A stretch of 64,000 nt of DNA, taken from the NCBI RefSeq assembly GCF_000024785.1, contig NC_013441.1:1054001-1118000 (forward strand), given 5' to 3'. The notes under the pieces are model-generated. The model was not told where the DNA came from. It worked only from the letters and a program-made list of their open reading frames with translations, and ran no database searches. The position numbers and the translations under genes were made by a program. Positions within the stretch are counted from its first letter, which is position 1, and each line of letters starts with the position of its first letter. The stretch is from Gordonia bronchialis DSM 43247 (lineage in GTDB: Bacteria; Actinomycetota; Actinomycetes; Mycobacteriales; Mycobacteriaceae). Positions 1 to 10,575 of this stretch are shown here, one piece after another.

Positions 1-1
1 A

Positions 2-352
2 CGCAATCGCAGGCTCTACGGCGTCGCCTACACCATCGACAACACCGGTGACATCTATCTCGTCGGCCGGATCTCGGTCGACGCACTGGATTCCGACGAG
101 GTCGACCGGGTTCTGGGCCAGGTCCTCGAAGCCGCCGACGGCGATTTCAACACACTGCTCGAGATCGGCTTCCACACGTCCATCCAGCGTGAATGGGCCT
201 GGCGGGTGTCGCGTGGGGAGTCGCTGCGCAACCTGCTCGCCTTCGAGCGCCTCATCGACAAGGAATCGCTCCCCGAACCCGGCGAGCCCCTTCCGGATCG
301 GTACATCCCAGGGATCACCGGGGTCGACGAGCCTGGTTCGCCGGACGACTGA
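2..352 (+). CDS. YbjN-domain protein, 3' part (Rv0487-like)
   Basis: The open frame enters from the left edge and ends in TGA, giving the last 116 residues; the start lies outside the window. The fragment begins RNRRLYGVAYTIDNTGDIYL and contains a run of acidic/hydrophobic alternation followed by a short proline-rich tail, which fits the YbjN (type III chaperone-like) fold. In mycobacteria the same protein (Rv0487) sits between mshA and gpm1; here three additional genes separate it from gpm1, so the order is interrupted. Function is not established; YbjN proteins are thought to be chaperone-like or stress related. Identification rests on synteny plus general resemblance. Confidence 0.7.
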   Translation, partial: RNRRLYGVAYTIDNTGDIYLVGRISVDALDSDEVDRVLGQVLEAADGDFNTLLEIGFHTSIQREWAWRVSRGESLRNLLAFERLIDKESLPEPGEPLPDRYIPGITGVDEPGSPDD

Positions 353-365
353 ACCTAGTCGCGTT

Positions 366-429
366 CTTCCTCCTGCAATGTGTTCGTCCTCCCTCTGCAA
401 ACGGAGGATGAACACGCTGCAGGAGGAAG
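366..429. repeat. Palindrome A1, upstream of winged-helix/nuclease gene
   Basis: Two 27-base arms (366-392 and 403-429) are complementary at 24 of 27 positions around a 10-base loop. The left arm starts CTTCCTCCTGCA and ends GTCCTCC. A second copy lies just after the gene (1456-1525) with nearly the same arms and the same loop core CTGCAAAC. The element lies 14 bases after the YbjN stop and 38 bases before the next start. It could be a terminator for the upstream gene, an operator, or an insertion-related terminal repeat; no T-run follows it. Confidence 0.85.
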
Positions 430-467
430 AGCCAATCCGGCTCAGACCGGTGGATAAATTCTGAGCG

Positions 468-1454
468 ATGGTGCCAGCGCGAGGCATGATCTGCCGTATG
501 GCCGATTTCGACGCCGACGACCTGGTGTTTCGCGCGGACACACTCTCGTCCGGCCGCACTGATGGCGATTTGCGGCGCGATGTCCGAGACGGAGTGGCAC
601 AACGTATCTGGCGCGGCGTCTACCTGCCTGCCCGCGACGGCGCGCACGGCTATGAGGCACAGCTCGAGAAGTATCGCGCGACGATCCGGGCGGCCGCACT
701 CAGCGGTGGGGATATGCGAGTCATCAGTCACGCGTCGGCTCTCGCGGTGCAGCGGATTCCGATGTTGCGTCCAGATCTGTCGAAGGTGCACTTCACCGCG
801 GAGGGATCGGGCAAGACCACCAAGCGTGCGGTGATTCATCAGGCATCGCTCGACGGCGACGTCATAGAGGTCGACGGACTCTCGGTCACCACTCTGCCGC
901 GATCGACGTGCGATCACGCCCGGATGGGCACGCTGGAGCAGGCGGTGTGTGTACTCGACGCCGGGATGCATGCGGGTGTGACAGAGGATCAGCTTGCGCA
1001 GCAGATGGCCCGGATGCGTCGTGGTCATCGCATTGCGATCCTGCGGGCCGCGATTCCGCTTGCCGACGGCTTGGCCGAGAGCGTGGGCGAATCATTGAGC
1101 CGTTTGGTCATGGTCCGACACCCATTGATACCCGCGCCTGACCTGCAGGTACAGATCACCATCGACGTCGGTGGTCAACGCAGGCAGGTGCGTGCCGACT
1201 TCGGATGGCGCGACCAGGAGGGTGTGCTGCGCCTCATCGGGGAGTTCGACGGTCGATTCAAGTACCACCGTGCGAATCCGTTCGGTAGGGATCGCCTCCC
1301 CGAAGATGTGATCTACGCCGAGAAGCTGCGGGAGGACGCGATCCGTGACACGGGACCGCACGTCGTCCGATGGACATGGTCTGACACGCAGCGTCCGAAG
1401 GTACTGCACGCCAAGCTGATCGGCGCTTTGGAGGTGGCTGGTCTGATTCGCTGA
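468..1454 (+). CDS. AbiEi-like winged helix + DUF559/Vsr-like nuclease-fold protein (paralogue 1)
   Basis: 328 residues. The N-terminal part (TDGDLRRDVRDGVAQRIWRGVY) resembles the winged-helix domain of AbiEi-type antitoxins. The C-terminal part resembles DUF559/very-short-patch-repair nuclease folds: D244 in ADFGW, E259 and D261 in GEFDG, K265 in FKY, then EKLREDA and VVRWTW. Two paralogues in this window share these blocks. No toxin partner (AbiEii) is adjacent. A TAAATT -10-like box at 455-460 places a start site close to ATG 468, so the message may be leaderless; ATG 498 (MADFDADD) is the alternative and aligns better with the paralogues. The gene is bracketed by palindromes A1 and A2. 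Biochemical function is unknown; nuclease activity is inferred only from the fold pattern. Confidence 0.75.
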   Translation: MVPARGMICRMADFDADDLVFRADTLSSGRTDGDLRRDVRDGVAQRIWRGVYLPARDGAHGYEAQLEKYRATIRAAALSGGDMRVISHASALAVQRIPMLRPDLSKVHFTAEGSGKTTKRAVIHQASLDGDVIEVDGLSVTTLPRSTCDHARMGTLEQAVCVLDAGMHAGVTEDQLAQQMARMRRGHRIAILRAAIPLADGLAESVGESLSRLVMVRHPLIPAPDLQVQITIDVGGQRRQVRADFGWRDQEGVLRLIGEFDGRFKYHRANPFGRDRLPEDVIYAEKLREDAIRDTGPHVVRWTWSDTQRPKVLHAKLIGALEVAGLIR

Positions 1455-1455
1455 C

Positions 1456-1525
1456 GTTCTTCCTCCTGCAACCCGCTCGTCCTCCTGCTGCAAACGGAGG
1501 ACGAACAGGTTGCAGGAGGAAGAAC
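1456..1525. repeat. Palindrome A2, downstream of winged-helix/nuclease gene
   Basis: Two 30-base arms (1456-1485, 1496-1525) match at 28 of 30 positions around a 10-base loop ending CTGCAAAC. The element starts two bases after the stop codon of the preceding gene. The outer 13 bases of its arm and the GTCCTCC at the inner end equal those of palindrome A1, while the middle has diverged, so the two are old copies of one element. A strong stem here could also end transcription. Confidence 0.85.
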
Positions 1526-1651
1526 CGGGCGTCGTAGAGTGGTGCTGCTCACAGATGTGCGCACCCGAATCGGACGATGCGGACATGGGTCGATCAGACT
1601 CTGACAATGAGTGTTGTTACGATTGCGGTCACACTCACCAACGGAGGTGCC

Positions 1652-3259
1652 ATGAGTTTCACGAGTCCATTCCCCGACGTCGAGATCCCGAATCTGAGTG
1701 TCTATGACTTCCTGTTCTCCACGATCGAGGAGGCGGACATGGACCGGGTCGCCCTCGTCGACCCGAAGTCGGGCGACGAGACCAGCTACGCGCGGCTGAT
1801 CGGGCAGATCCAGGCCGCTGCCGGAGCGCTGGCCGCACGCGGCATCGCGGTCGGTGACGTGGTGGGCGTTCTCTCGCCCAACATCCCCGCGTTCGCGACG
1901 GTGTTCCACGGCATCCTGCGCGCGGGCGGCACGGCGACGACGATCAACGCGCTGTTCACCGCACCGGAAATCGCCAAGCAACTCACCGACTCCAAGGCGA
2001 AGATGCTGGTCACGGTGTCGCCGCTCTTCGAGCAGGCGGCCGCCGCGGCCAAGGAGGTCGGGATCGCCGATGAGAACCTGATCGTGCTCGACGGTGAGGG
2101 GCAGAAGGCCACCGGCCATCCCAACGCGATCGACCTGCTCGCTCCCAACCTGCCGGCCCCCGAGGTGAGCTTCGACCCGGCGACCCACGTCGCGGTGCTG
2201 CCCTACAGTTCCGGCACCACCGGAAACCCGAAGGGTGTCGCGCTCAGCCATCGCAACCTGGTGGCCAACGTCGCCCAGATCGCGCCGCTGCAGGGCGCGA
2301 GCCCCGACGACGTGGTCATCGCGGTGCTGCCGTTCTTCCACATCTACGGCATGACAGTGTTGCTCAACGCCGCCCTGCACAACCGGTCGCGGCTGGTCAC
2401 CATGCCGCGCTTCGACCTCGTCGAATTCCTGGAGAACATCCAGAACTTCAAGGTCACCCATGCCTACATCGCACCGCCGGTGGCGGTCGCGCTGGCCAAG
2501 CATCCCATCGTCGACAACTACGACCTGAGCTCGCTGACGACGATGATGTCGGGTGCCGCCCCGCTCGACGACGAACTCGGGCAGGCCGTCGCCAAACGCC
2601 TGAACCTGCACATGCTGCAGGGGTACGGCATGAGCGAGCTGTCCCCGGTCAGCCACATCATCCCGGCGGACACCAAAGCAGCTCTGGGGCAGGATGATCC
2701 GCCGCTGTCCTCCACTGGATGGGCGATCCCCAACACGGAGAACAAGATCGTCGATCCGGCCACCGGAAACGAGATCGACCTGCCGGCAGAGGGTCTGTCC
2801 GAGCCCGGGGAACTCTGGGTGAAGGGCCCCAACGTGATGCTGGGCTACCTCAACAACGAGCAGGCCACCGCCGACACCATCGACGCCGACGGATTCCTGC
2901 ACACGGGTGACATGGCGCAGGTCGACCCCACCGGGTGCGTCTACATCGTCGACCGGCTCAAGGAACTCATCAAGTACAAGGGCTACCAGGTGCCGCCGGC
3001 CGAGTTGGAGGCGCTGCTGCTGACCCACCCGAAGGTCGCCGACACCGCCGTTGTCGGGGTGATCGATCAGGAGAGCGGCGAGGAGATCCCGAAGGCCTTC
3101 GTCGTCACCCAGCCCGACGCCGAGCTGAGCGCCGACGAAGTGATGGAGTTCGTCGCGGCGAAGGTGGCCCCGCACAAGAAGGTTCGGGCCGTCGAGTTCA
3201 TCGACGCGATCCCGAAGTCGGCCTCGGGCAAGATCCTGCGCAAGGATCTGCGCAAGTAG
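1652..3259 (+). CDS. Acyl-CoA synthetase, AMP-binding (FadD/4-coumarate-CoA ligase type)
   Basis: 535 residues, a usual length for the adenylate-forming family. It should activate a carboxylic acid as an acyl-adenylate and transfer it to CoA. Visible motifs: the phosphate-binding loop YSSGTTGNPKG (about residues 183-193), YGMSELSP (about 324), the hinge HTGD followed by VDRLKELIKYKGYQV, and the C-terminal catalytic lysine segment PKSASGKILRKDLRK. The start ATG 1652 is preceded by GGAGG with a 5-base spacer; an in-frame start at 1577 lacks such a site. Arrangement resembles 4-coumarate-CoA ligase-like FadD proteins more than long-chain FadD, but the substrate cannot be read from sequence. It converges with the permease gene across a hairpin. 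Confidence 0.93.
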   Translation: MSFTSPFPDVEIPNLSVYDFLFSTIEEADMDRVALVDPKSGDETSYARLIGQIQAAAGALAARGIAVGDVVGVLSPNIPAFATVFHGILRAGGTATTINALFTAPEIAKQLTDSKAKMLVTVSPLFEQAAAAAKEVGIADENLIVLDGEGQKATGHPNAIDLLAPNLPAPEVSFDPATHVAVLPYSSGTTGNPKGVALSHRNLVANVAQIAPLQGASPDDVVIAVLPFFHIYGMTVLLNAALHNRSRLVTMPRFDLVEFLENIQNFKVTHAYIAPPVAVALAKHPIVDNYDLSSLTTMMSGAAPLDDELGQAVAKRLNLHMLQGYGMSELSPVSHIIPADTKAALGQDDPPLSSTGWAIPNTENKIVDPATGNEIDLPAEGLSEPGELWVKGPNVMLGYLNNEQATADTIDADGFLHTGDMAQVDPTGCVYIVDRLKELIKYKGYQVPPAELEALLLTHPKVADTAVVGVIDQESGEEIPKAFVVTQPDAELSADEVMEFVAAKVAPHKKVRAVEFIDAIPKSASGKILRKDLRK

Positions 3260-3268
3260 CGCTGCCCA

Positions 3269-3321
3269 CTCGACGCCCCGCGGCCTGCCGGTTCACCACC
3301 GGTGGGCCGCGGGGCGTCGAG
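3269..3321. terminator. Bidirectional hairpin between convergent genes
   Basis: A perfect 17-base inverted repeat (3269-3285 against 3305-3321; arm CTCGACGCCCCGCGGCC) surrounds a 19-base loop that itself contains CCGGT/ACCGG. It fills the gap between the acyl-CoA synthetase stop and the stop of the convergent permease, so it probably terminates both messages. There is no T-run, which is common in GC-rich actinobacteria. Confidence 0.8.
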
Positions 3322-3322
3322 G

Positions 3323-4744
3323 TCAGTTCACGTCCTCGAGGTGCCCTTCACGATCATTCTGCCGTCTGCGGTGCCAGTAGGTGAGCGCCCACAGGACAAC
3401 ACCGAGCAGCAGTAGCCAGCCGGCGATCACATACTGCTCGGTGTCGCGTCCGGTGAACGGCAAGGTGAGATACCCGGCGGTGAGCGCGCCGAGGACCGCG
3501 ACGACGGCGTTGGTGCGGAAATGCTTGTGCTCCACGTGATCTCGTCGCAGCACCAGAACCGAGATGTTGACGACGGTGAACACCGCGAGCAGCAGTAGTG
3601 CGGTGGTGCCGCCGAGCAGTCCGACGACGGAACTGTCCGGGTCGGCGCTGACGTAGACCAGCAGGCACAGCGCGATGACGGTGGTGAAGATGATCGCCGC
3701 GAACGGCGTGCGACGCCCGGGGTGCACGTAAGCCAGAAAGCCCGGCAGCACACCCTGTTTGGCCATCCCGTAGAGCAGCCGGCCGGCCATCATCATGTTG
3801 ATGAGAGCGGTGTTGGCGACGGCGAACATCGAGATCCAGGGCAGCAGATCGGTGATCGGGAAGTTCGGCGCCGCGGCCTGCACCACGTCGACGAGCGGTG
3901 TCTCGCTCTCGGCAAGGACTCCGACCGGGACGATCGCGACCGCGCAGATCGAGATGAGCACGTACACCACGGCGGTCAGGGCGAGCCCGGAGAGCATCAC
4001 CTTGGGGAAGATGCGGACCGGGTCCTTGCATTCCTCGGCCATGTTCACCGAGTCCTCGAAGCCCACGAGCGCGAAGAATGCCAGCGCCGTCGCCGCGGTG
4101 ACGGCGATGAAGACGTTCTTGTCGTCCGGGGTTTCGAAGGCCACCACGGCATCCCAGTGCTGGGCCTGCCCGCGAACGATGAACCAGTAGCCGATGAAGA
4201 TCACCATCAGCAGGCCGGACAGTTCGACCAGCGTGAGAACCACGTTGGTGCCCACCCCCTCGGCGACGCCGCGGAAATTGATGAACATCACCAGCAGTAG
4301 AAACGCGATCGCGAAGAACAGCAACGCCGGGTTGGTGGGGTCGGGTTTGTCGCCGCCGGCGAAGGCGGTGAGCATGTTGACCGCAAAGGCGCGCGAGGCC
4401 GTCGTCGCCGACGTGATCCCGGAACACATCACCGTGAACAGCACGATGAAGGTGATGAAGTGAACGCCGAAAGCCTTGTGTACGTAGAGCGCAGCGCCGG
4501 CGGCCTGCGGGTACTTGGTGACCAGTTCCAGATAGGAGAAGGCGGTCAGTGTTGCCACCGCGAAGGCGATGAGGAACGGTAGCCACGCCGCGCCGCCGAC
4601 CTCGCCGGCCACCTGACCGGTCAGCGCGTACACGCCGGTGCCCAGGATGTCGCCGATGATGAACAGCAGCAACAGCTTCCAGCCGAGGACGCGTTTCAGT
4701 TCGGGTTGTTCGGTGCTCGGCGCACCGGTGTCAGTGCTCGTCAT
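3323..4744 (-). CDS. APC-family amino-acid/polyamine permease
   Basis: 473 residues with about 12 hydrophobic segments and a basic, charged C-terminal tail (YWHRRRQNDREG). The first membrane segment contains IIGDILGTGVYALTG, the glycine-rich TM1 signature of APC transporters, and a conserved FALVGFEDSVN segment lies in the middle. This points to the cationic amino acid transporter/YfnA-like branch. It would be a proton-coupled importer in the cytoplasmic membrane; substrate unknown. ATG 4744 gives MTSTDTGAPSTEQPELKRVLGWK, a plausible cytoplasmic N-terminus. It is not part of the mycobacterial order of this region. Confidence 0.9.
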   Translation of the reverse strand: MTSTDTGAPSTEQPELKRVLGWKLLLLFIIGDILGTGVYALTGQVAGEVGGAAWLPFLIAFAVATLTAFSYLELVTKYPQAAGAALYVHKAFGVHFITFIVLFTVMCSGITSATTASRAFAVNMLTAFAGGDKPDPTNPALLFFAIAFLLLVMFINFRGVAEGVGTNVVLTLVELSGLLMVIFIGYWFIVRGQAQHWDAVVAFETPDDKNVFIAVTAATALAFFALVGFEDSVNMAEECKDPVRIFPKVMLSGLALTAVVYVLISICAVAIVPVGVLAESETPLVDVVQAAAPNFPITDLLPWISMFAVANTALINMMMAGRLLYGMAKQGVLPGFLAYVHPGRRTPFAAIIFTTVIALCLLVYVSADPDSSVVGLLGGTTALLLLAVFTVVNISVLVLRRDHVEHKHFRTNAVVAVLGALTAGYLTLPFTGRDTEQYVIAGWLLLLGVVLWALTYWHRRRQNDREGHLEDVN

Positions 4745-4833
4745 GATCCGACGCTAGACCCGATATGTCCGCTTTATGAGTTTTTGCGTCCGATTCGAGA
4801 CACTGGGGTCCGGTGCGCACCTGCGGTGTTGAT

Positions 4834-4932
4834 GTGCAGGCCGTGCGAGTGGCGGCCGTCGGCGGGTTCTTGGGCCTGGCGTACCTGACCGTCTGGTCGC
4901 TGGCCGGACTGGTGCCGGCCCGCCACCGATGA
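4834..4932 (+). CDS. Possible 32-residue single-pass membrane peptide
   Basis: In the 272-base gap between the permease and gpm1 there is a frame from GTG 4834 that reads (M)QAVRVAAVGGFLGLAYLTV followed by WSLAGLVPARHR and TGA. It has one hydrophobic segment between positively charged ends. GTG 4813 is an alternative start. No clear ribosome-binding site is visible and no family is recognised. It could be a chance frame in GC-rich DNA. Confidence 0.25.
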   Translation: MQAVRVAAVGGFLGLAYLTVWSLAGLVPARHR

Positions 4933-5016
4933 GCGCGGCCGAGGCAACGTCTTCGGCCGTCGTCACCCCTCTCGGTCACCGCGAACGCGATGCGCCGGTG
5001 TGACAAACTGAGGCCC

Positions 5017-5766
5017 ATGAGCAACGGCACCCTGATCCTGATGCGGCACGGCGAGAGCGAATGGAATGCGTCCAATCAGTTCACCGGCTGGGTGGACGTG
5101 GCACTCACCGAGAAGGGTGAGGCCGAGGCGGTGCGTGCCGGTGAGCTCCTCGTCGAACACGATCTGCTACCCGACGTCCTGTACACGTCGCTGTTGCGCC
5201 GGGCGATCCAGACCGCGCAGATCGCGCTGGACAAAGCCGACCGGCACTGGATTCCGGTCAAGCGAGACTGGCGACTCAACGAGCGTCACTACGGGGCCCT
5301 GCAGGGACTGAACAAGGCCGACACCCTCGAGAAGTACGGCAACGAGCAGTTCATGCTGTGGCGTCGGAGCTATGACACCCCGCCGCCGCCCATCGACCCG
5401 AATGCCGAGTACAGCCAGACGTCGGATCCGCGGTACGCCGACCTCGACGAGGTGCCGCTCACCGAATGCCTCAAGGACGTCGTCGCGCGGATGATCCCGT
5501 ACTTCACCGAGTCGATCGCCGCCGACATCAAGGCGGGTAAGACGGTCCTCGTCGCCGCGCACGGCAACTCGCTGCGCGCCCTGGTGAAGTACCTCGACGA
5601 CATCTCCGACGCCGACATCGCCGGGCTCAACATCCCGACCGGCAATCCGCTGCGTTACGACCTCGACGAGAACCTCAAGCCACTCAATCCGGGCGGAACC
5701 TACCTGGACCCCGAGGCAGCGGCAGCGGGCGCGGCGGCGGTGGCCGCCCAGGGGCAGAAGAAGTAG
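5017..5766 (+). CDS. gpmA: 2,3-bisphosphoglycerate-dependent phosphoglycerate mutase
   Basis: 249 residues. It interconverts 3- and 2-phosphoglycerate in glycolysis/gluconeogenesis through a phosphohistidine. [10 protein letters not shown] places the catalytic histidine at residue 11; the block [11 protein letters not shown] and the second histidine in [14 protein letters not shown] are present. Length fits the dPGM family (about 250). ATG 5017 is chosen over GTG/ATG codons further upstream because it starts the conserved [13 protein letters not shown] segment. In mycobacteria gpm1 also precedes senX3-regX3. Confidence 0.96.
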   Translation: MSNGTLILMRHGESEWNASNQFTGWVDVALTEKGEAEAVRAGELLVEHDLLPDVLYTSLLRRAIQTAQIALDKADRHWIPVKRDWRLNERHYGALQGLNKADTLEKYGNEQFMLWRRSYDTPPPPIDPNAEYSQTSDPRYADLDEVPLTECLKDVVARMIPYFTESIAADIKAGKTVLVAAHGNSLRALVKYLDDISDADIAGLNIPTGNPLRYDLDENLKPLNPGGTYLDPEAAAAGAAAVAAQGQKK

Positions 5767-5844
5767 CCGACGCCGGCAACCCGGGCACTGGCGTAACACA
5801 ATCGTCATGGTGCGATCGGTGTGATGCGCGCTACATTGGTTTCC

Positions 5845-6183
5845 ATGGCGGATCTGGGGACCCTGCGAATCAACCATTCTCCTGCCCAGGAGCGTTACGA
5901 GGCGGTGCTGACACCGGACCCGAGCGATCGTGAGTGGGGTAATACCGACGACGTGGTGGTCGGCTACGTCGATTACGTCTCCGAGCCCTATCAGGTGGTC
6001 CTGACCCACACCGTGATCCGCGAGCAGTACAGCGGACACGGGTATGCGTCGCAGCTGGTGCAGTCGGTACTCGAGGACATCCGTGCGAGCGGCAAGCAGG
6101 TGGTGCCGGTGTGCTCCTACGTCCAGCGCTTCATCGAGCGGCACCCGGAGTATGCGGACATGGCGGTGCCGGTTCCGCAGTAG
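5845..6183 (+). CDS. Small GNAT-fold N-acetyltransferase
   Basis: 112 residues, the length of the YjdJ/GCN5-like 'Acetyltransf_CG' group. The acetyl-CoA binding turn REQYSGHGYASQLVQSVLEDI and the following PVCSYVQRFIERHPEY block are characteristic of this group. Substrate is unknown. ATG 5845 (MADLGTLR) is preferred over GTG 5821. It lies between gpm1 and senX3 in the same direction; whether they are cotranscribed is not clear. Confidence 0.85.
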   Translation: MADLGTLRINHSPAQERYEAVLTPDPSDREWGNTDDVVVGYVDYVSEPYQVVLTHTVIREQYSGHGYASQLVQSVLEDIRASGKQVVPVCSYVQRFIERHPEYADMAVPVPQ

Positions 6184-6338
6184 CGTCCTGCCCTATCGGT
6201 GGATTTCGACGCACGGTCGGTGGTGGTGAACCGGGTGCGGTCGGCGAGCGCGGCATTATGGGCGAATTCCGCGTGAACAGCTGCCGAACAAGCCCGGAGG
6301 ATGTGCGCTCGACGTTTGTCGGGCCGTAAGCTGCGCTT

Positions 6339-7790
<1,452 letters not shown>

Positions 7791-8477
7791 GTGACCCACG
7801 TTCTGATTGTCGAGGACGAGGAATCGCTGGCGGATCCGCTGGCCTTCCTGCTGCGTAAAGAAGGCTTCGAGGCGAGTGTCGTCAACGACGGAGCCCAGGC
7901 GCTGTCCACATTCGACCGCGTCAGCCCCGACATCGTCCTCCTCGACCTGATGCTGCCCGGCATGTCCGGTACCGAGATCTGCAAAGCGCTGCGCACCAGG
8001 TCATCGGTGCCGGTCATCATGGTGACCGCGCGTGACAGCGAGATCGACAAGGTGGTGGGCCTCGAACTCGGGGCCGATGACTATGTCACCAAACCGTATT
8101 CGGCCCGCGAGCTGATCGCCCGGATCCGTGCGGTACTGCGGCGCGGCGGCGACCTCGCCGAGGAGGACCTCGACATCGGCATCCTGGAGGCCGGTCCGGT
8201 CCGGATGGACGTCGAACGCCACATCGTGGCCGTCAACGGGGAGCAGATCACGTTGCCGCTCAAGGAATTCGATCTACTCGAGTACCTGTTGCGCAACGCC
8301 GGGCGGGTACTGACCCGCGGTCAGCTCATCGACCGGGTATGGGGCGCGGACTACGTGGGTGACACCAAGACACTCGACGTCCACGTCAAGCGGCTGCGGT
8401 CCAAGATCGAGCCCGACCCGGCAAACCCGAAGCACCTCATCACCGTTCGAGGATTGGGTTACAAGCTCGAGGCCTGA
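7791..8477 (+). CDS. regX3: Phosphate response regulator RegX3
   Basis: 228 residues: receiver domain (acidic pocket VEDEE, phosphoacceptor D52 in LLDLMLPG, K101 in VTKPYS) and an OmpR-type winged helix (residues about 130-225, ending TVRGLGYKLEA). GTG 7791 follows the senX3 TAG directly, with GAAGGAAA just upstream as ribosome-binding site, so the pair is translated as one operon. It should bind PHO-box-like direct repeats; one such repeat is seen at 59501-59518 in front of pitA. Confidence 0.96.
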   Translation: MTHVLIVEDEESLADPLAFLLRKEGFEASVVNDGAQALSTFDRVSPDIVLLDLMLPGMSGTEICKALRTRSSVPVIMVTARDSEIDKVVGLELGADDYVTKPYSARELIARIRAVLRRGGDLAEEDLDIGILEAGPVRMDVERHIVAVNGEQITLPLKEFDLLEYLLRNAGRVLTRGQLIDRVWGADYVGDTKTLDVHVKRLRSKIEPDPANPKHLITVRGLGYKLEA

Positions 8478-8502
8478 GGTCGACGGGCATCGCGCAGGCT
8501 GG

Positions 8503-9360
8503 TCACTCCGACGGCTGGATCTCGTACTTGATGTCGGTGTCGCGTCGCGTGGTCGCGGCCGCGGTGGCCGGGTGGACGGCGATGAGTCCCAACCCGTTTC
8601 GGCGTCGGCAGGCGGCGGCGAGGACGTCGTAGGCGGGTTTTCCGATCAGCTCGGTCAGCTCGGGTGCGTAGGACTCCCAGACCTGTGTCGCACCGACGTG
8701 GGCATCGGGGGAGCCCGAGCAGTACCACTGCAGGTCGTGGCCACCCTCACCCCAGCCGCGGCGGTCGAACTCGGTGATCGTCGTCTTGAGAACCTGTGTG
8801 CCGTCGGGGCGTTCGACCCAATCCTGTTCGCGCCGGACCGGCAGCTGCCAGCACACGTCGGGTTTGACGGTCAGCGGTTCGAGGCCCTTGCGTAACGCCA
8901 TCGAGTGCAACGCACAGCCGACACCCCCGGCAAAACCGGGACGGTTCAGAAAGATGCAGGCGCCCTTGTGAAGTCGGGTCTTGAGGGCCGGCTCGTCGTC
9001 GAGGTCGCCCTCCTCGAGATACCCACGCGGACCGAGCGGATCCTTGCCGGAGCCCTTCTTGTGGTACTGCCAGTCGTCGGCGGTCAGCAGCGACACCCCG
9101 TGGGCGAGGCGTTTGCGGTCGTCCTTGTCGGACAGATAGGCGCCGTGACTACAGCAGCCGTCGGTCTCCCGCCCGGCGATGATGCCCTGGCACGCAGGGG
9201 TTCCGAAGACGCACGTCCAGTACGACAGCAACCACGTGAGGTCGGCGTTGATGACGTGTTCGGGGTTCGCGGGGTCGGCGAATTCGTACCATTCGCGCGG
9301 GAAGTCGAGACCGACCTCGGGGGTCGGGCGCATGCGCGCCCCAGACGTGTGGACTGACAC
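8503..9360 (-). CDS. Conserved cysteine-containing protein (Rv0495c-like)
   Basis: 285 residues, GTG start (ATG 9333 is a possible shorter start). Several cysteines are spread over the protein ([40 protein letters not shown]), a pattern that suggests metal or iron-sulfur binding but matches no motif I can name. Mycobacteria carry an equivalent gene (Rv0495c) at the same place, opposite in direction to ppx. Function unknown. It lies convergent to regX3 and divergent from ppx. Confidence 0.8.
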   Translation of the reverse strand: MSVHTSGARMRPTPEVGLDFPREWYEFADPANPEHVINADLTWLLSYWTCVFGTPACQGIIAGRETDGCCSHGAYLSDKDDRKRLAHGVSLLTADDWQYHKKGSGKDPLGPRGYLEEGDLDDEPALKTRLHKGACIFLNRPGFAGGVGCALHSMALRKGLEPLTVKPDVCWQLPVRREQDWVERPDGTQVLKTTITEFDRRGWGEGGHDLQWYCSGSPDAHVGATQVWESYAPELTELIGKPAYDVLAAACRRRNGLGLIAVHPATAAATTRRDTDIKYEIQPSE

Positions 9361-9468
9361 CGTTCCACGGTAACCGGGAAAGGTGCCTGCGCGCCGCCCG
9401 GGACGCCCACGGACGCGGGATTGCCGACCTGCTGACGATGGCGATCGGTGAAGCCGTATTTTGTAATC

Positions 9469-10443
9469 GTGCGCTTAGGTGTTCTCGATGTGGGCAGCAA
9501 CACTGTTCACCTGCTCGTGGTCGACGCTCATCGTGGCGGCCATCCGACCCCGATGAGTTCGACCAAGGCGGTTCTGCGCCTCGCCGAGCAGATCGACGGC
9601 GACGGACGGCTGTCCGACCGTGCCGCCGGCAAACTCATCGACTCGATCGATGAGTTCATGCACATCGCGACCAGTTCGGGCTGCCAGCAGATCATGGCGT
9701 TTGCCACCTCCGCGGTACGCGACGCCACCAACTGCGACGACGTACTCGCTGACGTGGCCCGCCGGACCGGAGTGCAGGTGCGGGTGCTGTCCGGCCACGA
9801 CGAGGCGCGACTGACCTCGCTGGCCGTCCGGCGCTGGTACGGCTGGAGCGCCGGACGCGTCCTGGCCCTCGACATCGGCGGTGGCTCGCTGGAGATGTCC
9901 AACGGCGTCGACGAGGAACCGGATGTGGCGCTGTCCCTGCCGCTCGGGGCCGGGCGGTTGACCCGTGAATGGCTGCCCGATGATCCGCCGGACCGTCGCC
10001 GGATCGGGGTCCTGCGCGACTGGCTCGACGCCGAACTCCGGGTACCCGCCAAACAGCTCCTCGATCCCGGGCAGCCGGATCTCGCGGTCGGCACGTCGAA
10101 GACGTTCCGAAGCCTGGCCCGGCTGACCGGTGCCGCGCCGTCGAGCGCCGGTCCACGGGTGAAACGCCAACTCACCTCGAGCGGTCTGCGCCAGCTCATC
10201 GCATTCATCTCGCGCATGACCCGAGACGACCGCGCCGAGCTCGAAGGCGTCAGCGCCGACCGTGCCGGACAGCTCGTCGGGGGTGCGCTGGTGGCCGAGG
10301 CGGCCATGCGGGCACTGCAAGTCGATACACTGGAAATCTGTCCATGGGCGCTACGGGAGGGGGTCATCCTGCGTCGTCTCGATACAGAGCCGGCCGACAC
10401 CCCCGAACCCATGGGAACCGAAAATGCTGGTCGGGGCGTTTAG
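9469..10443 (+). CDS. ppx: Exopolyphosphatase / Ppx-GppA family (Rv0496-like)
   Basis: 324 residues from GTG 9469. This start gives (M)[19 protein letters not shown], the conserved N-terminus; a GTG at 9448 would add seven unrelated residues. Phosphate-binding glycine loops [10 protein letters not shown] and [12 protein letters not shown] and the basic block [15 protein letters not shown] are present. Family function: hydrolysis of short-chain polyphosphate or (p)ppGpp-related phosphohydrolysis. Its position close to senX3-regX3 fits a role in phosphate/polyphosphate balance. Confidence 0.93.
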   Translation: MRLGVLDVGSNTVHLLVVDAHRGGHPTPMSSTKAVLRLAEQIDGDGRLSDRAAGKLIDSIDEFMHIATSSGCQQIMAFATSAVRDATNCDDVLADVARRTGVQVRVLSGHDEARLTSLAVRRWYGWSAGRVLALDIGGGSLEMSNGVDEEPDVALSLPLGAGRLTREWLPDDPPDRRRIGVLRDWLDAELRVPAKQLLDPGQPDLAVGTSKTFRSLARLTGAAPSSAGPRVKRQLTSSGLRQLIAFISRMTRDDRAELEGVSADRAGQLVGGALVAEAAMRALQVDTLEICPWALREGVILRRLDTEPADTPEPMGTENAGRGV

Positions 10444-10575
10444 GGGAGGGATTCGGTGCACATCACCGAAGCGCGACCAGGCCGGTGACGGACACCGGCA
10501 ACACAGAAGAACGTAGAGCGATGAGCGTCGACGCCGGCTGACTGGCGGCGGCGCGCGAGGACGGAGAGCCAACGC

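Noticed and set aside
468..1454. Full type IV toxin-antitoxin system AbiE
   Set aside because: There is no AbiEii nucleotidyltransferase gene next to any of the three paralogues, and the C-terminal half is nuclease-like.
366..1525. Palindromes A1/A2 as insertion-sequence ends
   Set aside because: No transposase is in between and no target duplication is visible; kept only as a cassette hypothesis.
1313..3175. Long reading frames opposite to the acyl-CoA synthetase and other genes
   Set aside because: They are antisense shadows caused by high GC; codon use and protein similarity support the other strand.
6184..6338. PHO box before senX3
   Set aside because: Only single GTGAAC words are present, without an 11-base partner.
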